The notes beneath the pieces are model-generated. The model saw only the letters and a list, made by a program, of their open reading frames with translations, searched no databases and was not told the DNA's origin. A DNA stretch of 36,155 nt from DATDEW01 sp046590205 (lineage in GTDB: Bacteria; Bacteroidota; Ignavibacteria; Palsa-1295), in assembly GCA_046590205.1 (NCBI GenBank), contig JBKJTT010000073.1, forward strand, positions 1 through 36,155, written 5' to 3'. Shown here in pieces: positions 8,499 to 14,587 of this stretch. The stretch's first letter is position 1. Every line of letters begins with the position of its first letter. A program made the position numbers and the translations under genes.

Positions 8499-9624
8499 CC
8501 AGTATTATTTTTTGGTATGAGGTTAAACCGCTGCAAACAAGTTCACATTTGTATACACCTGTGATATGATTTAGATTGAATAGGTATGAATGCTTGCCAT
8601 TTCTTAACATAGTTTTTGGTAGTATTTCTTGCTTTCTCCCTTGTAAGTCAATTATGCTTATCGAGCAATAGCCGTCTGTGGGTATAGAGAAAGAAAATGT
8701 AAGCGCTTTATCACGTTGACTTGGACAAGGGGATATTGCAAAGTCATTCATTGAAGTGGCTCTATTCTTATTAATAGAAAGTTGAGGTAGAAAAGAAGAA
8801 GAATCCTGTTTCCAACCCGCATGCCAGTTATAAAATGGTGCAGGAAATAGTGAGTCTACGATCTCGAGTTCGTTATTCAAACGTATTCTACTGGGGAAAA
8901 CGCCAGTCGAATAGGAAAATGCATGGGGGAGTGTTTTATCGGTTAGATTCCCTGAAGAGTAATCCCTTTTGATTGTTCCACCGATTGCCTTCCCTAAAGA
9001 AAAGCGTATTGTTTTCTGTTTTACGTCAAATGAAAATTTAGGACTGAATCCAGATGAGTAATTAGAATCATCGTCAGCCCAATCAAGTACACCTGAACCG
9101 TAGTCACTGTGATTAGTGCCATCAGGTGTATTATATCGTGCTACATCATAATAGTACTCAACCTTGGAATCTTTGACAGTAGGTATTAATTTGTTGCTTA
9201 GATAATTTGAAGCATTTAATGTGGCAATATCAACTCGTATATGAAGATGATAATTATACGACCACTGTTCACTAAAGTACGAACCTGCTTCTTGATAGTT
9301 CTCGAAAACTTGGAAGTACCATGAAGAAATGGTATGAGAAGAATCGGTACCGTCGGAAGTCGATACTTGTAGTTCACCTGCTGACCCTTTGCCATTCTCT
9401 GGTATTACTGCTTTACATGAATCGTGAGACCATTCGAGAATATTTAGATTCAAGCCGTCAATAATTACTGTTCCTTGTAAGCTTCCGAGTTTGCCATATA
9501 CTATCAGTTTACCCAAACGCTCATCAATTATGACGCTATCAATTACCGGTTCTTGCCCGAGAGCAATCATCGGTAAAAAAAGCACACCTACAAATAGGAG
9601 CGAATATAGTATACTCTTTTTCAT
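8491..9624 (-). CDS. secreted protein of unknown function with a T9SS sorting module
   Basis: This 377-residue protein has a Sec signal peptide (MKKSILYSLLFVGVLFLPMI, ending near ALGQ). Residues ~25-90 look like an IPT/TIG-type immunoglobulin-like fold (VIDSVIIDERLGKLIVYGKLG, GTVIIDGLNLNI, WSHDSCKAVIP). The middle is rich in Ser, Asn, Tyr and Asp and is not recognised. Residues ~300-377 form a T9SS type A-like sorting domain (ISPCPSQRDKALTFSFSI, YCSISIIDLQGRK, GVYKCELVC). It is therefore probably exported across the outer membrane and surface-attached or released. The base composition is somewhat A/T-richer than the next genes. The upstream gap (9625-9693) holds only a short inverted repeat, GGTCA/TGACC. 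Confidence 0.7.
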   Translation of the reverse strand: MKKSILYSLLFVGVLFLPMIALGQEPVIDSVIIDERLGKLIVYGKLGSLQGTVIIDGLNLNILEWSHDSCKAVIPENGKGSAGELQVSTSDGTDSSHTISSWYFQVFENYQEAGSYFSEQWSYNYHLHIRVDIATLNASNYLSNKLIPTVKDSKVEYYYDVARYNTPDGTNHSDYGSGVLDWADDDSNYSSGFSPKFSFDVKQKTIRFSLGKAIGGTIKRDYSSGNLTDKTLPHAFSYSTGVFPSRIRLNNELEIVDSLFPAPFYNWHAGWKQDSSSFLPQLSINKNRATSMNDFAISPCPSQRDKALTFSFSIPTDGYCSISIIDLQGRKQEILPKTMLRNGKHSYLFNLNHITGVYKCELVCSGLTSYQKIILVN

Positions 9625-9693
9625 ATTAGTAAGTGTGCTAACGATGGATATGGTTACAATGATTCTTAGGTCAAATGATAGTGACCTCGAATA

Positions 9694-10413
9694 TTATTGT
9701 AACTTGTAGGCAGTAAGCTCCCTCACCGACGTCCCATTTTCGATCTGGCTGAAGGGTGAGTCGCTGTTTGATATGACCTCTTCGCGAACGATGTACTGTA
9801 ACTCGGGAGAGTAAGAAAGCTTTGTTGTTACCGAAGTTGTGCTTACTGTTCCTACTCCATTAATAGCAACTACTACGGTGAAGTTCTTTTCTATCTCTAC
9901 CGTTGAAAGTGTTTTGCCGCTTACCGTCGTGTAGGTTGAGTAGCCTTTGCCTAAGGTTGTTAGAGTGAGCGTCATCGTCCCCGGAAATCCGTTAAAGACT
10001 CCAGAGACTGCATTCGAGAATATGGTATCAAGCGGACTTGCTGCGTTATAATGCACCCACATCGGAGGCACAACTAACCCATCCATGATTGCCATGCTAT
10101 CTTGATACGTATCGAACGACCCACTCCCAAATGCTTTAAAGTATCCATAGTCACCCTGTGAACTTACCTGATGCACATCAGGCGAGCCGAAGAAGGAGAG
10201 GCCTGTTGCAAGAAGCGTGTCAGAGGTTGTTTGATGAGAGTCGGGATCGATGTTGCTATCAATATCCGCCTCATACTCCGCGAAGGTGTATGTCGATCCG
10301 CCTTTTGGTGTTGAGTCAGCGGGACTATTTGGTGACTCGTTGCATGAAACAAGGAAAGAAAATGCAGCTGAAATGACAACTGCCGAGATGAATTGTTTGA
10401 ATAGTGTTTTCAT
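9694..10413 (-). CDS. predicted lipoprotein of unknown function
   Basis: This 239-residue protein has a lipoprotein signal peptide ending in LVSC with Cys24, followed by a Ser/Pro-rich linker (NESPNSPADS). The rest is a soluble, beta-rich, Thr/Ser/Gly-heavy domain with no recognised motif, containing about two cysteines in total. It would be membrane-anchored and periplasmic or surface-facing. A 22-24-bp palindromic motif lies 24 bases upstream. It is also found ahead of the neighbouring winged-helix regulator operon, which suggests common control. Confidence 0.7.
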   Translation of the reverse strand: MKTLFKQFISAVVISAAFSFLVSCNESPNSPADSTPKGGSTYTFAEYEADIDSNIDPDSHQTTSDTLLATGLSFFGSPDVHQVSSQGDYGYFKAFGSGSFDTYQDSMAIMDGLVVPPMWVHYNAASPLDTIFSNAVSGVFNGFPGTMTLTLTTLGKGYSTYTTVSGKTLSTVEIEKNFTVVVAINGVGTVSTTSVTTKLSYSPELQYIVREEVISNSDSPFSQIENGTSVRELTAYKLQ

Positions 10414-10436
10414 TGTTATTGAGTTGATTCTTAATT

Positions 10437-10460
10437 AAAGTACTTTGAAAAACAAAGTTT
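10437..10460. promoter_or_regulatory. operator-like motif, copy 1 (upstream of lipoprotein gene)
   Basis: AAAGTACTTT, a perfect 10-bp palindrome, is followed by GAAAAAC and a third half-site, AAAGT. It lies 24 bases before the ATG of the lipoprotein gene. The same arrangement with the same spacing occurs at 11409-11430. Confidence 0.6.
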
Positions 10461-10479
10461 ATGTGTAAAAAAATAGTTA

Positions 10480-10776
10480 TTACGGTTTTATCAGCTTTTC
10501 GAGACTATTGATGTAGTCCTCGAATGCCTTGCGTCCTGCTGCCGATAGCTTATAGTGTGTTATCGGCTTACGGCTTACGAAGCTTTTCTTGACGTTGATG
10601 TATTTCGCATCTTCAAGCTTTTTCAGATGTACGCTCAAGTTGCCGTCGGTCGCCCCGACCTTCTCACGCAAGAAGGTGAACTCCGCTTCGTCAACCGTCA
10701 CAAGCACAGCCATGATGGCAAGGCGTATCCGCGAGTGGATAACATCGTCAATTTTCTGATAATCAAAATCCTTCAC
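10480..10776 (-). CDS. winged-helix transcriptional regulator (HTH_34-like)
   Basis: This 98-residue single-domain DNA-binding protein has the form common in Bacteroidota. It opens with an HTH segment (IDDVIHSRIRLAIMAVL), has a recognition region around GATDGNLSVHLKKLED (about residues 42-57), and a wing (VKKSFVSRKPITHYKLS) followed by a C-terminal dimerisation helix. The family is MarR/ArsR-like without a metal or ligand site that can be seen. The gene begins two bases after the stop of the membrane protein gene, so the pair forms an operon. It is the obvious candidate to bind the palindromic motif found upstream of this operon and of the adjacent lipoprotein gene (inference). Confidence 0.88.
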   Translation of the reverse strand: MKDFDYQKIDDVIHSRIRLAIMAVLVTVDEAEFTFLREKVGATDGNLSVHLKKLEDAKYINVKKSFVSRKPITHYKLSAAGRKAFEDYINSLEKLIKP

Positions 10777-10778
10777 GT

Positions 10779-11339
10779 TTATGCTTGTGTATTCTTGTAT
10801 ATGCGTAGTAACATGATACCAGGTACCACTTGCAATGCGATCATTACTAGTGCATAGATCAGTAGTGTTTCTCTTCCGGGGAAGAACATGAAGAAGAGTG
10901 AGCTAATCCACCAGCCAACACCGACAAGCCGTAGCCAACTTATTTCATAGAGTATACCCGTAAGAAAGTATCCTATTGCAAGGAGCATTGCTGTAACAGC
11001 GCAGATATAAACTGGGTGCAATTCAAATTGCGACCCCATTGATTGGCTAATGATAGTCGAAGCAACAAAGAGTGCTATCGTAATCCCAACAGCGAACCAC
11101 AGAGCACCCGATATACGCCCCGCGAAGCTCTGGACACGCTCGCGTTTGACGTTGACCTTAACATAGTAGATAATATATGCCCATCCGAGTATGCAAAGCG
11201 AGAGCCATACCCAACCGGATATATTTGAGTTGTCGGTGACCACTTCGTAGTAATTAAAGAGCATCCCGAGCGATACGATCACTCCCCAGACGATAGAGGG
11301 TTTGCCGTCATCGGCTATCGCCGCCCGGCTATCGGTCAT
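10779..11339 (-). CDS. multi-span membrane protein, partner of the winged-helix regulator
   Basis: The product is 186 residues from ATG 11339, with about five to six hydrophobic spans (IVWGVIVSLGMLF, WVWLSLCILGWAYII, ALWFAVGITIALFV, YICAVTAMLLAIGYF, WWISSLFFMFF, ALVMIALQVVPGIML). The open frame continues upstream and encodes DELAYIRKIMTDSR-type sequence, which resembles the usual N-terminus of this family. No ATG, GTG or TTG exists there, and an ATT at 11387 is the best candidate for a longer start. AGGAAG sits just before ATG 11339, which supports the shorter form. Proteins of this kind often accompany HTH_34 regulators; their function is unknown, perhaps sensing or controlling the regulator. 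Confidence 0.8.
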   Translation of the reverse strand: MTDSRAAIADDGKPSIVWGVIVSLGMLFNYYEVVTDNSNISGWVWLSLCILGWAYIIYYVKVNVKRERVQSFAGRISGALWFAVGITIALFVASTIISQSMGSQFELHPVYICAVTAMLLAIGYFLTGILYEISWLRLVGVGWWISSLFFMFFPGRETLLIYALVMIALQVVPGIMLLRIYKNTQA

Positions 11340-11408
11340 GATCTTCCTGATGTATGCAAGTTCGTCTTGTGCTGATGTAGTTGTAATGGTTGTTTTTATG
11401 AGTTTAAT

Positions 11409-11430
11409 AAAGTACTTTGAAATATAAAGT
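11409..11430. promoter_or_regulatory. operator-like motif, copy 2 (upstream of regulator operon)
   Basis: AAAGTACTTT followed by GAAATAT and AAAGT has the same order and spacing as the copy at 10437-10460. It lies just upstream of the possible extended start of the membrane protein gene. Confidence 0.6.
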
Positions 11431-11527
11431 GAAAATACGCACCATTGGTTCCGTTTGTTTCAAAAAAAACTTGGACGAACCTTTACGCCCGTAAAAATGT
11501 AGATTTTCCGTTCGTAATCTGTACCCT

Positions 11528-13774
11528 ATGAAAACAAGAATTCTTGTCGTTCTTACGGCTCTTTTGGCTGTTTCTTCTGCTTTTGCTGCAACTGGCGATA
11601 CTACACGAGTATCGGTCATGGATAAATATCTCTGGACATGGAATGGCTATCAGGATAGATGGGCGAAATGCCCCGACGGCTCAAAGACCTATGAGAAGAT
11701 CGTGCTCCGATATACATTAACCTGTCCGACAGGCGGCTGTGGCGAGTGGGATTATACGACAGGGGTTGTGCTCCGCAAGCATACAGGGATTCTTGATTCA
11801 ACTTTGCAAGATGCACCGAGCTTCACAGTTGATGGCGGCACGGTTGATAGTATTCGTATCGCTAACGATACAACCTACACATACTCCTGGAACACGACGA
11901 AGAAGAAGACCGATACGCTTGCGAACGCACCGTATCTCATTCGCTACTATAACGACCCGAACTACGCATTCAAAGCAACAGACTCTACCCGTAAGTGGAA
12001 AGCACGTTACTGGAATTATGTGTATGATAATACAGGAAAGAAAACAGATTCTCTTTGGGTAGAAGGTGACCAGACGCTTATCGTCACGAAGAAGAAAGCG
12101 TATTTTATCTTTGAAGTTATCGAGCCATACGAACTCACTCGTTATATTACTCCCTACGGTAAGGCATTTCCGAAAGATTGGAAGCGGACATGGGAAATGG
12201 ATATAACGGACTTTTCTTCGCTTCTGAAAGACTCGGTTGAGCTTCGTTCGTTCTATGACGGTTGGTCGCAGGGTTCGCTCTATACATTAGAACTTGTATT
12301 TATCGAAGGTACACCGTCACGTCATACATATAAGGTTTTGCCAGTGTATAATGGTTACTTTACCTATGGTAATCCTAATAATCACATTGAAGATCATCTT
12401 ATTCCGAAGAAGTTTTTGCGAGAGAATGCTGCAGACCTCGTAACGTTCCGTTTGACATTGAGCGGACATGGCTCGGATCAGAACGGTGCATGTGAATTCA
12501 TCGAAACCAATAATAGTATTTGGGTCAACGGTAGTGAAAAGTATCAGCAGCATCTCTGGCGTGATGATTGCGATGTGAATCCAACCTATCCGCAGACAGG
12601 TACGTTCTGGTTTCCGCGTGCTGGCTGGTGTCCGGGCGATCTTGTCCACCCGTTCGATTATGACCTTACGCCGTTCACGACAAAAGGCGATTCGTTCGTC
12701 GTGGATTACAACATGCAAGACTATGAATCACCAAATCCATCAGGTGGTTGGAATGTGCATGGGCTTTTGTTTTTCTCGACAGGTCCGAGCATGAATGTTG
12801 ACGCCGCAGCAGAAGACATCAAGCAGCCAACATCGGATTATCGGTATGCCCGTACTAATCCTATCTGCAATGACATGAAGCCCGTAGTTGTCATTCGCAA
12901 TAATGGCAAAACGCCGCTTACATCATGCACGATAAAGTATGGTATTGACGGGAATGAAACAAATGAGTTTGAATGGACAGGTAGCTTGAAATTCTTAGAG
13001 AAGGCGGCAGTTACACTCCCTGCGATTGATCTCGGAGCCGGCGAGCATACGTTTGGCTTCTCAGTCCAAGTCGGGACCAGTGATGAATACCAAAACAATA
13101 ATAGATATACTACGCAATATACTGCGCCAAAGTCATTTGCTAACAAACTCATTCTCGCCCTCAAGACGGATAAGTACCCAGCAAATTCAGGATACTCCAA
13201 CGACATCCGATGGGAGATTACCGATCCGAGCGGTGCTGTGGTGCGTGAGGGAAGCGGTTACGCTGATGCAGAGCAAGTACGTGATACATTCCAACTTGCT
13301 AATGGTTGTTACCGCTTTACTGTCTATGATGATGGTTTTGGGGAAGGATTATCTCCATGGGTTTTTCAGGGGTATGCAAGCGGCAACTACACCTTCAAAG
13401 ATGATAAGAATGTATCTATCGCAAGTGCGACATCAACAAACCGTCTAATCATGTTCGGAAAGTATCAGTCTCATACGTTCATTGTTGGTCCGGTGAATTC
13501 TGTCGCAAATGGTAACAAAGCAAAGGCAGAACTTACGCTTTATCCGAACCCCGCAAAAGATAAACTTACTCTTGACCTTGCTTCATTCGGGCAAGACGAA
13601 GAGATAAGTATCGAAGTACTTGATATGCTCGGGAAAGTAATGCTGGCGGAGAACCGTATGGCGGGTGAGCCATTGGTGAGGACACTCGATGTCAGCTCGT
13701 TCGCAGTCGGAAGCTACATCATCCGTATCGAGAGTGCTGACAAACGTGGCAGTGCAGTCTTCATAAAGAATTAA
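11528..13774 (+). CDS. secreted PNGase F-like glycoamidase with T9SS sorting domain
   Basis: This 748-residue protein has a Sec signal peptide cleaved near AFA-AT (residue 20). The next ~400 residues match the two-lobed peptide-N-glycosidase F fold: CPTGGCGEWD (66-75) aligns with the CPNKTCDEWD segment of the Elizabethkingia enzyme and supplies its catalytic Asp (Asp75). GACEF gives Glu323, matching PNGase F Glu206, and RAGWCPG (364-370) is also shared. The position of PNGase F Glu118 is Asp244 here (FYDGW). About 100 extra residues (90-195) interrupt the first lobe. Residues ~430-650 form one or two beta-domains, and ~668-748 is the T9SS sorting module (LTLYPNPAKDKL). It probably removes N-linked glycans from glycoproteins outside the cell; the substrate is not shown. 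Confidence 0.88.
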   Translation: MKTRILVVLTALLAVSSAFAATGDTTRVSVMDKYLWTWNGYQDRWAKCPDGSKTYEKIVLRYTLTCPTGGCGEWDYTTGVVLRKHTGILDSTLQDAPSFTVDGGTVDSIRIANDTTYTYSWNTTKKKTDTLANAPYLIRYYNDPNYAFKATDSTRKWKARYWNYVYDNTGKKTDSLWVEGDQTLIVTKKKAYFIFEVIEPYELTRYITPYGKAFPKDWKRTWEMDITDFSSLLKDSVELRSFYDGWSQGSLYTLELVFIEGTPSRHTYKVLPVYNGYFTYGNPNNHIEDHLIPKKFLRENAADLVTFRLTLSGHGSDQNGACEFIETNNSIWVNGSEKYQQHLWRDDCDVNPTYPQTGTFWFPRAGWCPGDLVHPFDYDLTPFTTKGDSFVVDYNMQDYESPNPSGGWNVHGLLFFSTGPSMNVDAAAEDIKQPTSDYRYARTNPICNDMKPVVVIRNNGKTPLTSCTIKYGIDGNETNEFEWTGSLKFLEKAAVTLPAIDLGAGEHTFGFSVQVGTSDEYQNNNRYTTQYTAPKSFANKLILALKTDKYPANSGYSNDIRWEITDPSGAVVREGSGYADAEQVRDTFQLANGCYRFTVYDDGFGEGLSPWVFQGYASGNYTFKDDKNVSIASATSTNRLIMFGKYQSHTFIVGPVNSVANGNKAKAELTLYPNPAKDKLTLDLASFGQDEEISIEVLDMLGKVMLAENRMAGEPLVRTLDVSSFAVGSYIIRIESADKRGSAVFIKN

Positions 13775-13780
13775 CCGTAG

Positions 13781-13801
13781 GGGCATGCTGCTGGCATGCC
13801 C
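13781..13801. terminator. GGGCATGC hairpin after the PNGase F-like gene; also a dispersed repeat
   Basis: GGGCATGC (13781-13788) and GCATGCCC (13794-13801) form a perfect 8-bp stem between two convergent genes. The surrounding text, CGTAGGGGC...TGCCCGTCTnCG, recurs at 35227-35257, so this is a member of a small palindromic repeat family that may also terminate transcription. Confidence 0.6.
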
Positions 13802-13822
13802 GTCTTCGGATGTAATGAAAAC

Positions 13823-14449
13823 TTACTTCGTAACAACCATCTGTCCTGCAACCGTCTCGCCGTTTGCGCTCAGGCGATAGAAGTACACGCCATTTGATAG
13901 CAGCGATGCGTCTAAGATGACCGAATGTTTGCCACCATCATACTTACCAGATGAAAGTGACTTCACGAACTCACCTGTGCTTGTATAGAGCGAAAGCGTA
14001 AGGTCAGTTGCCTTCTCTAACGAAAACACGATGTTCGTCTCACCTGAAACAGGGTTCGGGTAGTTCTGCTCAAGTTTGATGCCGCTCGCCGAAGCTGCAT
14101 TCTTCACGCTGTTGGTTACCGCAGAAAATCGGCCTCTCATATCCTGTGAAGTGCCATGATTAGTGCAAAAGAAAGAGTAATATCCTTCATGAGTCACAAC
14201 ATATTGATATGGAGTATTGCCGCTTGTTTTACCAAATGGCATTGCCCCTGCTGGTATCGTATCGGATGTGAGCGGGTGATTGGTAAAGTTACCTTTCCAT
14301 TCAATGGTATCACCAATGCTTACTGTTGGTAGTATTTCCGGGATATAGGCAAAATTACCGAACGTGCAGACTACCTTCGTTTGAGCGAATGACGAGATCG
14401 AAAGTGATGAAAGAATAATGAGTGCCGAAAGCTGTAGAAATTTCTTCAT
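13823..14449 (-). CDS. secreted cupredoxin-like protein with T9SS sorting domain
   Basis: This is a 208-residue protein. The ATG at 14449 was chosen because AAGGAG stands 8 bases upstream and a signal peptide (MKKFLQLSALIILSSLSISS, cleaved near FAQ) starts there. Residues ~22-115 form a plastocyanin-like domain with the type 1 copper ligand set: His in FTNHP, then Cys, His and Met in FFCTNHGTSQDM. Residues ~128-208 are a T9SS sorting module starting LEQNYPNPVSGET, a form typical of Ignavibacteria-like genomes. It is expected to be a surface or extracellular blue-copper electron carrier or copper binder. A TAAATTTG promoter element lies 34 bases upstream, divergent from the BamA-like gene. Confidence 0.88.
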   Translation of the reverse strand: MKKFLQLSALIILSSLSISSFAQTKVVCTFGNFAYIPEILPTVSIGDTIEWKGNFTNHPLTSDTIPAGAMPFGKTSGNTPYQYVVTHEGYYSFFCTNHGTSQDMRGRFSAVTNSVKNAASASGIKLEQNYPNPVSGETNIVFSLEKATDLTLSLYTSTGEFVKSLSSGKYDGGKHSVILDASLLSNGVYFYRLSANGETVAGQMVVTK

Positions 14450-14482
14450 TGTAGATTCTCCTTGTTGTGAGTGAAAGCTATA

Positions 14483-14490
14483 CAAATTTA
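14483..14490 (-). promoter_or_regulatory. -7 promoter element TAAATTTG (cupredoxin gene)
   Basis: The minus strand matches TAnnTTTG 34 bases before the cupredoxin ATG. Transcription would be divergent from the element at 14536. Confidence 0.5.
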
Positions 14491-14535
14491 CAACCTTTTT
14501 TGCATGTCCCTTGTAAATCCCGCTCACAATCTTCG

Positions 14536-14543
14536 TATTTTTG
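14536..14543 (+). promoter_or_regulatory. -7 promoter element TATTTTTG (BamA-like gene)
   Basis: TAnnTTTG match 45 bases before ATG 14588, with a TTG at 14511-14513 placed 22 bases upstream as a possible -33 element. Confidence 0.5.
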
Positions 14544-14587
14544 CCTATGCACCCCTCTTCTACATCTCGTATTGGTATATTCCTTCA

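Noticed and set aside
9669..9686. GGTCA/TGACC inverted repeat upstream of the T9SS gene as an operator
   Set aside because: Only five base pairs with an eight-base spacer and no second copy; expected by chance.
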